From Tannerella serpentiformis (lineage in GTDB: Bacteria; Bacteroidota; Bacteroidia; Bacteroidales; Tannerellaceae): a stretch of 64,000 nucleotides of DNA. The notes under the pieces were generated by a model. That model searched no databases. It had not been told where the DNA came from and saw nothing but the letters and a program-made list of their open reading frames with translations. The stretch lies in NCBI RefSeq assembly GCF_003033925.1, contig NZ_CP028365.1:1240001-1304000 (forward strand), given 5' to 3'. This document shows, in pieces, positions 25,955 through 35,879 of this stretch. Each line of letters starts with the position of its first letter. Position 1 is the stretch's first letter. The position numbers and the translations under genes are program-made.

Positions 25955-28900
25955 CGCTATCTTACAGAGAAAACATGCGTCGGCTACGCAATCCGTCTTT
26001 TGAAAAAATCACGGCCATCGCTCACTCTTTCCTTCCCTCTCCTACGGATGGCCGGACGGCCCCTCCCATCGATCTTCCATCCCCCGACATGGCGGCGGAT
26101 CGCGGACAAATGCTCCTCAGAGCCCTCTGCGACGACGGTGTGCGGCAAAAAGCCAAGGTGGATAGGGTGCTCGGCACGATGCCCAGGAAGCTCTTTCAAG
26201 GCACAACCTTCGACGTCGTCGATTGGCAGTGTGGGCAGGGCGTGAATACGGTCTGCTTCTTCGATTTTATCCGTCGTAACGGCATGGAGAATCGTGTCCA
26301 GCAGGTTTTTCTGATCGATACCGATGCGGAAGCCATGGAGCGCGCCCTCTGGCACCTTGAACCCTACATGGGAGACACGGATCGCATCGTGACCATCCAT
26401 AAACCGATCAATGAAGTGGATCGATTCGACATCGAGACCCATCAACCGGTCACATTTCACTTCTTTACCGACGTTTTGGGGCATCCTGAGATCGATTTAC
26501 GCCGATTGGCGCAACTGATTGGGCGTACTATCCGCGGGGAACACTATTTTTTCTGCGTGGACGCACTTAAACATGGCAACGATCGGTTAGAGACGTTCTA
26601 TCGCTGCTTCAATAGTCCGGAGCTTTTCACGGACGAGACGTATTACCCCACTGCACGTCAGCCGTATGCCATGACCTGCAAAGCTTTTCGGCTTCGCGCC
26701 GAGACGTTTGGGCTTAACACGGCCCTTTCGCCCGTTCAATGGCAGGCGGCTTTCCGACTCGACATCGTCCGAGAGCTATTACAGCAGACGGAACGCGAAA
26801 AAGTGGCCGCGCTCTACCGTTCCCTTTCGCGATTTGAGGTCTCCGCGGGCTACGACGTGGCTGCCTGCGCCCATAATGACCTGCCGCCGCTGCTGGCGGT
26901 GCTGAGTAACCTCATTACACGCGGTCTGCCTACCGCCGCTTCGCCTCTACTCGAAGAGGCATTCGCACCGCTGGGCAATCGCAAGAGATGGAACGAGGAG
27001 GGAAGGATCACTTACGCCGCGCGAGACCTTTATCCGTCTGATTTGTTCGAGGCTTTGCACCTGATTGACCCTCGATTTAAGCCAGATGAGACCACTTACA
27101 ACATGGACGCACTCGAAAGTGACCTGCAACGGGAATACATCACGCGGGTGGCCCCTCCACCCTTCCGACAGCTCTTCGAACCGCAGCGGAACGTCTATAC
27201 CTTGACCGGGCAACGCGAATATTGCACGCAGCATGTCGATTTTTCGCTCGAGTTTCCCTATCCGACGAAAGATCTGAGGGACGTAAGGCACAACGGATTC
27301 GTGATCGAGATCGAGGATCCCACTGTGCAGACCACTATGGATCAGCGGCGCATCGAGAAACAACGTACTGACGATCTGGCAGCCATGAACTGGACTTGCG
27401 AGACCTTCTCCGACGGCCATTTGAGCGACATGCACTTCGGCTATTTGGATAGCGACTATGTGCGGACGGCCTTCCGCGTTTTCAGTCGCCCATTCGACAG
27501 CGAATGGGTCCGCACGCTGCAATATGTGCTTACTCCTATCGGTGTAGCACGCATCGAGAAGGTCATTTTGGAGGCTCTTATGGCCGGACGATTAGATCTC
27601 GCGGCGCCGCATTGGGAGGTACTCGTGGTGGAGCGCGATGTACCCTGCGCCGTGGCGGCTCTATCGGACTTGCGAGCCCTGTTTGAGCGCCTGACAGCGC
27701 TTAGTGCAGAGTGGGATGGGGTACATTTTCCGGAAGTGACGCTTGATGTGATCAGTACACCGGAGTTTATCGATTCGCCACTCCATGCCGACGTGGTGCC
27801 ATCGGCTGAACTGACCGAGGAGCACCGCGCTAAGACGTACGATTTGATCATCGACATCTCCGTGCTGCGACGTGCAGGCATTGAACGCCCGCTCATCGGC
27901 ACGTACACGAACTGCCACAACGATTGTTGCTTCATCGTCCGCTCGGCTCACCATGCCCGCGAACCGAGAAGGGTGCTCACCACGGGGCGCATCACTTATC
28001 GCCCGCTCATTATCCGCGACGCCATCGGGCGAAGCACACTCATCCCAGAAACAGCTGGGGCTATACATTATATTATGGGTATCCTATCCCGTCGGGAGGA
28101 CTTCCGGCCGGGCCAGGAGGCCATTCTCGACCGGTTACTTCGCGGCGAAAGCGTGGCGGCGCTACTTCCCACGGATGCGCATGGTGCAGCGGTGGCGCTT
28201 CCGGCCGCTCTGTTGCAGCCGGGTGTGACGGTCGTCATAACGCCAGACGCTAAAACGGCTGATAAGCTGATCGACGAGGCGCGGCAGCAAGATATAGATT
28301 GTGGAGCCAGCCTCCACACGAACATGACGGACGGTGAACGTGAGCGGAGAGAGCGTCGCGTGGAATCGGCCGCACTCCATTTCGTTGCGATCTCCGCGGA
28401 ACAGTTGGCCAGGCCCACCCTACAACAACGCTTCCTCTCTATGCGTGAGACGGGGGTATATTTTGCTTATGGTATCCTCGATAGCGCAGAAAGAGGGTCA
28501 GAATGGAGTCCATTTTTTGACCCTCATTATCTCTGTGCGGGGAAAATTTTGCGTCGATATGCCCGACCGCGAGAGGGAACGATCACGCTCGGGGCTACCT
28601 TGAGTCAGGCATCGTTCGATGTGCTCTTCGACGTCGAACGAGAGCTGCTCCCCGTCGATTCCTACACTCCCGACCGCGATCGAATCGTCACCGCCAGCGC
28701 TACCGTGGCTCCCATGTCGTTAGAATCGCGTTCGGAGGCGGAAGAAGGGAAGGACATCGAGCAGATGATCCGCGAAATGGGAATGGAATACATCGCTCCG
28801 GTCTTAGGATCCTCTTCGGCGGAAGAGGCACGCCTTGTGGGCTTGTCTTATCCTACATCCGCAGGCGAGGGAGGCGAAAGCACACGAGACAAAGCCGCCG

Positions 28901-29712
28901 AAGCGCGCTACATACGTATCCTCTACCGCATGGGATGCCTCGGACTGATCGATGGCATGGCTCGCGATGAGGCCCAAAAGCGCTTCCTGCTCGTGGTGCG
29001 CAACTGCACCGCGGAACAGGTCTACAAACGGTACTGCGATTACTTTAATCGCTACTATACAAGGAAACGCGCCGAACGGGAAGAGACTGCTGCACGAGCA
29101 GGAATGCCCGCCGTGATGCTCCGCGACGAACGTGAGGGGGTTATATATAAGTGCCTCACCGGATTGACGCACTACGTTTGCGATAACATTGCGCGCCTTG
29201 CCCCCGACACCGCTTCCCACACGCCACTGACCGAGCGACTCGCTCAGGATTTGGCTGACGACTCGCAGGCAACGGACGAAGTACTTTTCCGTTACCTACA
29301 TCTTGTCAATGATTCCTCCGAGGGATCGCCCAAAGGGCGTATCCATGCCCTACACGAGTCGGTCTGCACGCTGCGTCGGGCAGGTCATACGCATCCGGTG
29401 TTGCTACTCTTGAATACTTTTTGCCTGCTTTATCTCGGTACAGGGGATCGCGCGACGCTTGAGCAGGATCTCTCTACGAGTTATGAGCAGGGCATCGTAG
29501 GGCTTTATCACTTAATGCCGGATTATGCCCGCTTCCAAGAACAATTTGAGGCTTATAATCGCTTCGTGCGCAACGAGGCGGACGCTACGGACGATGCCAC
29601 CGAGGCACGTATGGAAAAGGCGGCCTCGCGCCTCCTTCTGATCCGTGCGGCAGACATCTTGAGCACGCATTTGACTTATACGACAGAATTACAACGTACT
29701 TATTTAGGATAA
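25951..29712 (+). CDS. Methyltransferase-like/degenerate RecQ-like protein
   Basis: A 1253-residue protein. The N-terminal 250 residues contain a Rossmann methyltransferase-like motif, DVVDWQCGQGVNT (about 88-100), with an acidic FLIDTDAE strand about 30 residues on. Near 711-900 lies a sequence colinear with RecQ RecA domain 1: REDFRPGQEAILDRLLRGE keeps the Q-motif, but Walker A reads LLPTDAHGAAVALPA instead of PTGxGKS, DEAH reads LDSAERGSEW, and motif III reads LGATLSQASFD. RecA domain 2 appears to be missing. The C-terminal 250 residues are helical, as in large Bacteroidetes RecQ-like proteins I recall. It is therefore probably inactive as an ATPase; a scaffold or DNA-binding role is inference. 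The stop abuts the next ATG. Confidence 0.75.
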   Translation: MTLSYRENMRRLRNPSFEKITAIAHSFLPSPTDGRTAPPIDLPSPDMAADRGQMLLRALCDDGVRQKAKVDRVLGTMPRKLFQGTTFDVVDWQCGQGVNTVCFFDFIRRNGMENRVQQVFLIDTDAEAMERALWHLEPYMGDTDRIVTIHKPINEVDRFDIETHQPVTFHFFTDVLGHPEIDLRRLAQLIGRTIRGEHYFFCVDALKHGNDRLETFYRCFNSPELFTDETYYPTARQPYAMTCKAFRLRAETFGLNTALSPVQWQAAFRLDIVRELLQQTEREKVAALYRSLSRFEVSAGYDVAACAHNDLPPLLAVLSNLITRGLPTAASPLLEEAFAPLGNRKRWNEEGRITYAARDLYPSDLFEALHLIDPRFKPDETTYNMDALESDLQREYITRVAPPPFRQLFEPQRNVYTLTGQREYCTQHVDFSLEFPYPTKDLRDVRHNGFVIEIEDPTVQTTMDQRRIEKQRTDDLAAMNWTCETFSDGHLSDMHFGYLDSDYVRTAFRVFSRPFDSEWVRTLQYVLTPIGVARIEKVILEALMAGRLDLAAPHWEVLVVERDVPCAVAALSDLRALFERLTALSAEWDGVHFPEVTLDVISTPEFIDSPLHADVVPSAELTEEHRAKTYDLIIDISVLRRAGIERPLIGTYTNCHNDCCFIVRSAHHAREPRRVLTTGRITYRPLIIRDAIGRSTLIPETAGAIHYIMGILSRREDFRPGQEAILDRLLRGESVAALLPTDAHGAAVALPAALLQPGVTVVITPDAKTADKLIDEARQQDIDCGASLHTNMTDGERERRERRVESAALHFVAISAEQLARPTLQQRFLSMRETGVYFAYGILDSAERGSEWSPFFDPHYLCAGKILRRYARPREGTITLGATLSQASFDVLFDVERELLPVDSYTPDRDRIVTASATVAPMSLESRSEAEEGKDIEQMIREMGMEYIAPVLGSSSAEEARLVGLSYPTSAGEGGESTRDKAAEARYIRILYRMGCLGLIDGMARDEAQKRFLLVVRNCTAEQVYKRYCDYFNRYYTRKRAEREETAARAGMPAVMLRDEREGVIYKCLTGLTHYVCDNIARLAPDTASHTPLTERLAQDLADDSQATDEVLFRYLHLVNDSSEGSPKGRIHALHESVCTLRRAGHTHPVLLLLNTFCLLYLGTGDRATLEQDLSTSYEQGIVGLYHLMPDYARFQEQFEAYNRFVRNEADATDDATEARMEKAASRLLLIRAADILSTHLTYTTELQRTYLG

Positions 29713-30771
29713 ATGGAAACGATAGAAGATATTAATGTCGCCCTCTTGCAGCTGCGGGAGAACTTAGCGAACTTGGATGCGGCGCGCCTGCAAGTGGCAC
29801 AAGTCACAGGCAGCAGTCAAGAGCTCGTCGAGGCCACAGCTCGGCTGTCGGACGAGGTGAAACGGTTGGCCGACCGTATCAGCGAGGAAACACAGGCGGT
29901 GATTAGCCGTTTCGCCGAACAGTTGGAGGGGTCACGGGCCGAATGGACCGACGCCATCAACGACGGGAAGACTCGTTTCGCGACAGAAGTGGAGCAAACC
30001 CGGCAGGCTACGGCTCTATTGAAGTCCGATGCCGAGCTGGCTCTGCAACAGGCCCTCGCCACCTCCACACAGTCGGTCGCCGACCTGAAATTGGAGACGC
30101 AGGAGACGCTCCGTCTGGCTACCTCCGCCGCGACACAGGTCGTCGCCGACTTGAAGTCGGAAACCCAAGAGACGCTCCGCCAAGCCACCGCCTCCGCAGC
30201 CCAAACCGTGGCGGCGCTGAAGGATAACACCGAGGAGACACTCCGTCAAGCAGCAGCCACGTCGACTCAGACGGTCGCAGACCTAAAAACGGAGACCGAG
30301 GAGACACTCCGACAGGCTAAGGAAGCCTCACTCCAGGCTACGGAACAGCTCCGCACGGAGACGCAAGCGGCTCTGCAACAGTCGCTCGAGGCTACTACAC
30401 GCACAATGGGCGAAGTCAGCGAGCAGGCGAAGCAATCTGTCGGTGAAGTGTCCGCACTGGCCAAACATGCGCTGACTGAAGTGACCACCGTTTCGACTGA
30501 CGCGATAGAAATGCAGCAATCCGAGATCGCAGATACGCTCGACACGCTGGCGGACTATAACGAACGGATCCGGCAACTTATCGACGCGCTCACGGCCTCG
30601 AATCTTTCTGCACAGATTGCCTCACTTGAGCGTAAAGTGGACGAGCAATCGGCCGCGCAACAGGCTGCACTCGAAAAGATTCGCCTCGATGCCGAACGGA
30701 ATCAGAAGATTCAGCTGTTTACGGCCATCACTATCGTCATCCTTCTCCTACTTTTCTTCTTCCTCAAATAG
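29713..30771 (+). CDS. Tail-anchored coiled-coil protein with 22-residue repeats
   Basis: A 352-residue protein that is almost entirely coiled coil. From about residue 115 to 225 there are five consecutive 22-residue units of the type TQ-VADLK-ETQETLRQAT, i.e. two hendecads each. The protein ends in a single hydrophobic segment, LFTAITIVILLLLFFFLK, so it is a C-terminal tail-anchored membrane protein with the coil in the cytoplasm. The start codon directly follows the TAA of the pseudo-RecQ gene, which implies co-expression and perhaps interaction. carB begins 21 bp after its stop. It has no recognised family; the repeat resembles apolipoprotein-like or chemoreceptor-like helices only in general pattern. 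Confidence 0.85.
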   Translation: METIEDINVALLQLRENLANLDAARLQVAQVTGSSQELVEATARLSDEVKRLADRISEETQAVISRFAEQLEGSRAEWTDAINDGKTRFATEVEQTRQATALLKSDAELALQQALATSTQSVADLKLETQETLRLATSAATQVVADLKSETQETLRQATASAAQTVAALKDNTEETLRQAAATSTQTVADLKTETEETLRQAKEASLQATEQLRTETQAALQQSLEATTRTMGEVSEQAKQSVGEVSALAKHALTEVTTVSTDAIEMQQSEIADTLDTLADYNERIRQLIDALTASNLSAQIASLERKVDEQSAAQQAALEKIRLDAERNQKIQLFTAITIVILLLLFFFLK

Positions 30772-30792
30772 TCAAAGAACATTTTTACGCAT

Positions 30793-33700
30793 ATGTCAAA
30801 GAACAATATCCACAAAGTCCTTGTGCTTGGATCCGGTGCGCTGAAGATTGGGCAAGCCGGCGAGTTTGACTACTCCGGCTCGCAAGCACTGAAGGCTCTC
30901 CGACAGGATGGAATCAAATCCGTGCTGATCAATCCTAACATCGCCACCATTCAGACCTCTGAAGGCGTGGCCGACAGCGTATATTTCCTTCCGGTAACGC
31001 CCTATTTTGTCGAGCAAGTCATTGCTAAGGAACGTCCAGATGGTATCCTGCTGGCCTTCGGCGGACAAACAGCTCTCAATTGTGGCATCAAACTCTACAA
31101 CGAGGGCACGCTGGAACGTTACGGTGTCCAAGTGCTGGGTACCTCGGTAGAAGCCATCATGAATACAGAGGATCGCGACCTCTTCGTACGCAAACTGCGC
31201 GAGGTGGATCTCAAGACGCCCGTCAGTCAGGCCGTCGAAACGATGAGCGATGCCATCACCGCGGCCGAGCAGATCGGTTATCCCGTCATGGTACGCTCGG
31301 CTTACGCTCTGGGAGGACTTGGTAGCGGTATTTGTAAGACAGAAAGCGAACTGCGGGCACTGGCTGAGAGTGCGTTTGCCTTCGCCCCGCAAATTCTTGT
31401 GGAAGAATCGCTGAAAGGTTGGAAAGAAATCGAATTTGAAGTGATCCGTGACCGGACAGATCGGTGTTTTACCGTGGTGAGCATGGAAAATGTCGATCCG
31501 CTTGGTGTACACACGGGCGAAAGTATTGTGGTCGCCCCGACATGTTCGCTGCGCGAGGACGAACTCACTCAGCTTCAAGAATTATCCGTCCGTACCGTGC
31601 GCCATTTAGGCATCATCGGCGAATGCAATATCCAATACGCATACAATTCTGACACTGGTGACTATCGCATCATTGAGGTCAACGCCCGATTGAGTCGCTC
31701 CTCGGCCCTTGCATCCAAGGCAAGCGGCTATCCGCTGGCTTTCGTCGCTGCCAAATTGGCCATCGGCTACGCGCTCGATGAGATCGGTGAGCCGGGAACG
31801 ACCGGATCAGCCGCCGTAGCCCCACAAGTGGACTATCTGATCGCCAAGATTCCCCGTTGGGACCTCACGAAATTTGCTGGCGTAAGCCGCCAAATCGGAT
31901 CCAGCATGAAGTCAGTAGGAGAGATCATGTCTATCGGCCGATCTTTCGAAGAGATCATGCAGAAGGGTCTACGAATGATCGGACAGGGCATGCATGGATT
32001 TGTGGGTAATAACAATCTGGAATTCGAAGACCTGGATAGCGAACTGGAGAATCCGACTGACCTGCGCATTTTTGCCGTAGCTCAGGCCTTAGAGAAGGGA
32101 TACACGATCGAGCACATCTATGAGCTGACGAAGATCAACCCCTGGTTCCTGGAGCGACTGAAGAATATCGTCGATTATACCCACGTACTCGGACAGTATA
32201 AGAAGATCGAGGACCTTCCGGCCGACGTACTCCGCGAGGCTAAGCGACTCGGTTTCTCTGACTTCCAAATAGCGCGTTACACGGAGCACCCTGAGGGTAA
32301 CATGGAGCGCGAAAATCTCCGCGTGCGTGCCTTGCGTAAGCGACATGGTATATTGCCGGCCGTGCGACGCATAGACACTGTCGCCTCCGATCGCGCAGAA
32401 CTCACGAATTACCTCTACCTCACCTACGGAGCACCCTCTGGCGACTCTGCGACAGGAGATGAGCACGACATTCCATTCTATAAGAACGATAAGAGTGTGA
32501 TTGTCCTCGGTTCGGGAGCCTACCGCATTGGATCGTCCGTCGAGTTCGACTGGTGTTCGGTTAATGCCGTGCGCACCGCACGCAGTCTGGGCTACAAATC
32601 CATTATGATCAACTACAATCCGGAGACAGTCTCTACCGACTACGACATCTGCGACCGACTCTATTTCGATGAGCTCTCACTGGAGCGAGTCCTTGACATT
32701 GTTGATTTGGAGCAACCGCGCGGTGTCATTGTATCCGTCGGCGGACAGATTCCGAATAACCTGGCCATGAAGCTCTACCGGAGGCAAGTTCCGATTCTCG
32801 GAACCTCGCCCGTATCGATCGACCGCGCAGAGAACCGCCATAAATTCTCCGCCATGCTCGATACTCTCGGAATAGACCAGCCACGTTGGGCAGAGCTCAC
32901 GAGCATGGACGAAATCGATGACTTCATCCATCGCGTAGGCTTCCCGGTTCTCATTCGGCCCTCCTATGTGTTGAGTGGAGCAGCCATGAATGTGTGCTAC
33001 AACAAGGATCAGCTAATCGAATTCCTCGGCGTAGCCGCACGCGTATCAAAGGAGTATCCCGTCGTCGTGTCAGAGTTCCTGCAAGACGTGAAGGAGATCG
33101 AGTTCGATGCCGTAGCGCGTCACGGAGAGATCGTCGAGTACGCTATCTCTGAGCACATCGAATACGCCGGCATTCATTCAGGTGATGCCACCCTGGTCTT
33201 CCCACCGCAGAAACTATACTTCGAGACCGTTCGCCGGATCAAGAAGATTAGCCGCAAGATCGCCCGAGAACTTAACATCAGCGGGCCTTTCAACATACAG
33301 TACTTGGCGAAGAACAATGACGTGAAGGTGATCGAATGTAATCTGCGAGCCTCACGCAGTTTCCCGTTTGTCAGCAAAGTGCTGCGGCAAAACTTTATCG
33401 ATACCGCCACGCGCATCATGCTCGACGCACCGTTTACGCCACCCAACAAGACGGAGTTCGACATTGACTGGATAGGTGTCAAAGCCTCACAATTCTCATT
33501 CGGGCGTTTGTCAAATGCAGACCCCGTGCTGGGTGTAGACATGAGTTCTACGGGCGAAGTAGGTTGTATTGGTGATGACTTTGACGAGGCGCTTCTCGCC
33601 GCGATGGTCGCTGTGGGTAACACCATACCCACGCGTAGCATTATGGTTTCTTCGGGAGGAGCTAAGAGCAAGGTGGAGTTGCTAGAACCCTGTCGGATGC

Positions 33701-34038
33701 TCTGTGAGCGAGGCTACACGATATACGCCACGCAAGGCACTGCGGCTTTCCTACGCGACAACGGAGTGGAAGTGACACCTGTGTGCTGGCCCGATGAGCG
33801 TGACGGAGGGCTGAACATACTTGATATGTTTAGTCGCCATGCCTTCGACTTAGTCATCAACATTCCAAAGAATCAAAGCCGGCGTGAGTTGACAAACGGA
33901 TATAAGATTCGGAGGGCAGCTATCGACCACAATATACCGCTGATCACAAATGCCCGACTGGCAGGCGCATTCATCCGAGCTGTCTGCAACTTAGGCGAGA
34001 AGGATATACCGATCAAGAGCTGGCAGGAATACCGTTAA
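30793..34038 (+). CDS. carB: Carbamoyl-phosphate synthase large subunit
   Basis: A 1081-residue enzyme with two homologous synthetase halves: VLVLGSGALKIGQAGEFDYSG near the N-terminus and VIVLGSGAYRIGSSVEFDW near residue 565. ATP-grasp elements ALGGLGSGI and EIEVNARLSRSSALASKA mark the first half, and a C-terminal MGS-like allosteric domain is present (about 940-1081). It makes carbamoyl phosphate from bicarbonate, ammonia and ATP for pyrimidine and arginine synthesis. No carA is adjacent. With 21 bp to the upstream coiled-coil gene and no visible promoter of its own, it may be read from the pseudo-RecQ promoter. An intrinsic terminator follows. Confidence 0.97.
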   Translation: MSKNNIHKVLVLGSGALKIGQAGEFDYSGSQALKALRQDGIKSVLINPNIATIQTSEGVADSVYFLPVTPYFVEQVIAKERPDGILLAFGGQTALNCGIKLYNEGTLERYGVQVLGTSVEAIMNTEDRDLFVRKLREVDLKTPVSQAVETMSDAITAAEQIGYPVMVRSAYALGGLGSGICKTESELRALAESAFAFAPQILVEESLKGWKEIEFEVIRDRTDRCFTVVSMENVDPLGVHTGESIVVAPTCSLREDELTQLQELSVRTVRHLGIIGECNIQYAYNSDTGDYRIIEVNARLSRSSALASKASGYPLAFVAAKLAIGYALDEIGEPGTTGSAAVAPQVDYLIAKIPRWDLTKFAGVSRQIGSSMKSVGEIMSIGRSFEEIMQKGLRMIGQGMHGFVGNNNLEFEDLDSELENPTDLRIFAVAQALEKGYTIEHIYELTKINPWFLERLKNIVDYTHVLGQYKKIEDLPADVLREAKRLGFSDFQIARYTEHPEGNMERENLRVRALRKRHGILPAVRRIDTVASDRAELTNYLYLTYGAPSGDSATGDEHDIPFYKNDKSVIVLGSGAYRIGSSVEFDWCSVNAVRTARSLGYKSIMINYNPETVSTDYDICDRLYFDELSLERVLDIVDLEQPRGVIVSVGGQIPNNLAMKLYRRQVPILGTSPVSIDRAENRHKFSAMLDTLGIDQPRWAELTSMDEIDDFIHRVGFPVLIRPSYVLSGAAMNVCYNKDQLIEFLGVAARVSKEYPVVVSEFLQDVKEIEFDAVARHGEIVEYAISEHIEYAGIHSGDATLVFPPQKLYFETVRRIKKISRKIARELNISGPFNIQYLAKNNDVKVIECNLRASRSFPFVSKVLRQNFIDTATRIMLDAPFTPPNKTEFDIDWIGVKASQFSFGRLSNADPVLGVDMSSTGEVGCIGDDFDEALLAAMVAVGNTIPTRSIMVSSGGAKSKVELLEPCRMLCERGYTIYATQGTAAFLRDNGVEVTPVCWPDERDGGLNILDMFSRHAFDLVINIPKNQSRRELTNGYKIRRAAIDHNIPLITNARLAGAFIRAVCNLGEKDIPIKSWQEYR

Positions 34039-34074
34039 CGAAGACCTATCGCCGGTAGGGCCGAGTAGGTCGTG

Positions 34075-34119
34075 GCCGAGCATGCGGAGGATCACCTCCC
34101 CGCGTGCTCGGCTTTTTTG
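34075..34119 (+). terminator. Terminator after carB
   Basis: GCCGAGCATGCGG (34075-34087) pairs with CCGCGTGCTCGGC (to 34112), followed by six T. Confidence 0.9.
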
Positions 34120-34224
34120 TGTCTGTGTGCGTAATCGATAGATGCGGGCGATTGCCCGTCGGAGAATGGTTGGGCTATCATGGCGGCTGCAGGAAAGCAA
34201 AAAGAGATTCCAATGGGCTATCCC

Positions 34225-34850
34225 GCCCATTCCACGAAACCGAAAACAACTCTCTATCTCAATCTCCGGACACTCCACGAATCAAAAAACTGATTTCGTT
34301 TCATTACCTCGGACATTCCACGAAGCCAAAAACAACTCTCTATCTCAATCTCCGGACACTTCGTGAATCAAAAAACAGATTCCGTTTCGTTACCTCGGAC
34401 ATTCCACGAAGCCAAAAACAACTTTCTGTCTCAATCTCCGGACACTCCGCGAAACCAAAAACGAATCTCAATTTCGATCCCCAGGCACTATGCAAAGCGA
34501 AAAACGAATCTCGATTTTGACTTCCGAGTACTCCGGAAGCAAAAAATGAATTCCGATTTTGCTTTCAGAGTGTCCGGGAAGCGAAAAATGAATTACGATT
34601 TGCGTCTCCGGACACTCAGTGAAGCGAAAAATGAATTACGATTTCGCTTTCGGAGTATCCGGGAAGCCAAAAATGAATTGCGATTTCGCATTTTGGGTAC
34701 TCCGGAAGGCCAAAATGAATCTCGATTTCGCTTCCCGGAGTGTCCGAAAGCCCAAAATGAATTCCGATTTTGCTTCACTGAGTGTCCGAAGTCGCCAAAA
34801 TGAATTACGATTTTGCTTCCCGGAGTGTCTGTGAAGCAAAATCGAGATTC
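34225..34850. repeat. About 15 tandem units of 41-43 bp
   Basis: GGACACTCC-type cores at 34268, 34311, 34354, 34397, 34440 and 34483 are 43 bp apart. ATGAATT cores at 34547, 34588, 34631, 34673, 34715, 34757 and 34800 are 41-43 bp apart. Units in the second half carry stems such as CTTCCG/CGGAAG, GCGAAA/TTTCGC and CATTTTGG/CCAAAATG. The array lies between converging carB and hisS. Short ORFs here are periodic artefacts. Confidence 0.85.
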
Positions 34851-34984
34851 ATTTTGAGCTTCATTTTGTCCGCTGAATAGGCGATAATAACTTGCTGAAC
34901 CTTAGGCGGAGAGTCCGGATATACACACCGCATTTTGTTTCTCTTATCGATGAGTGAAGATGAATGGCAAGAGGATCAAGGCGA

Positions 34985-35780
34985 TGATCGCCATCAAGTC
35001 GTCCGGATGGGCGCGGAAAATTGTTTGGACCTTCATAGGGTTCGTCTGAATAGGCGCAGAGGGTTGTTGGGACTTTCGCGGGGTGCGTCTGGTAGGTGTA
35101 GGAGGTTCATTAGGGCTTTCGCGGGGGCTTCGCCCCCGCGTCCTGACTTCCTTTTCTTCCCTTGATGGAAGAAAAGGAAGCAAAAGAAGATCAAGGCGAT
35201 GATCGCCATCAAGTTTGCCGAATGGGCGCGGAAAGTTGTTTGGACCTTCATAGGGTTCGTCTGAATAGGCGTAGGGAGTTGTTTCGACCTTCATGGGGTG
35301 CGCCTGGTAGGCGTAGGTGGTTCGTTGGGGCTTTCACAGGGGCTTAGCCCCCGCGCCCCGACTTCCTTTTCTTCTCTTGATAGAAGAAAAGGAAGCAAAA
35401 GAAGATCAAGGCGATGATCGCCTTCAAGTTGGCCGGATAGGCGTAGGGAGTTGTTTTGGCCTTCATGGGATGCGTTTGATTGGCGTAGGAGGTTCGTTGG
35501 AGCTTTCGCGGGGGCTTCGCCCCCGTGCCCCGACTTCCTTTTCTTCTCTTGATAGAAGAAAAGGAAGCAAAAGAAGATCAAGGCGATGATTGCCCTCCAG
35601 TCGTCTGAATGGGCGCAGAGGATTGTTTTGGCCTTCATAGAGTTCGTCTGAATGGGCGTAGAGGGTTGTTTGGGCCTTCATAGGGAGTGGCCGAATGGAT
35701 ACAGAGAATTTTTTGGGCCTTCGCGGAGTATGTCTGGATGGGTGTATGGATTGCTGCGTGGTTTCATGGGATGTTGGTGA
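34985..35780. repeat. 43-bp units interrupted three times by a GC-rich/CCTTTTCTTC block
   Basis: Units such as GTTCGTCTGAATAGGCGCAG... are 43 bp long and recur from 34985 to 35130, 35215 to 35340, 35430 to 35510 and 35600 to 35780. Between them sits a block of GCGGGGGCTTCGCCCCCGC-type hairpin, then CTTCCTTTTCTTC/GAAGAAAAGGAAG hairpin, then AGATCAAGGCGATGATCGCC. GGCT of the block occurs at 35128, 35341 and 35513, spacings of 213 and 172 bp, about five and four units. Confidence 0.8.
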
Positions 35781-35810
35781 TTGTCCGCAGGGATTGGTGG
35801 GGGCGGGCAC

Positions 35811-35859
35811 AAAAAAAGCCGGATACCGGCTCGAGACGACGCTCGGCTGGTATCCGGCT
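35811..35859 (-). terminator. Terminator of hisS
   Basis: On the minus strand AGCCGGATACC and GGTATCCGGCT (plus 35849-35859 and 35817-35827) form a stem followed by seven T. Confidence 0.9.
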
Positions 35860-35879
35860 GGGGGGATGGGGTATAGAGG

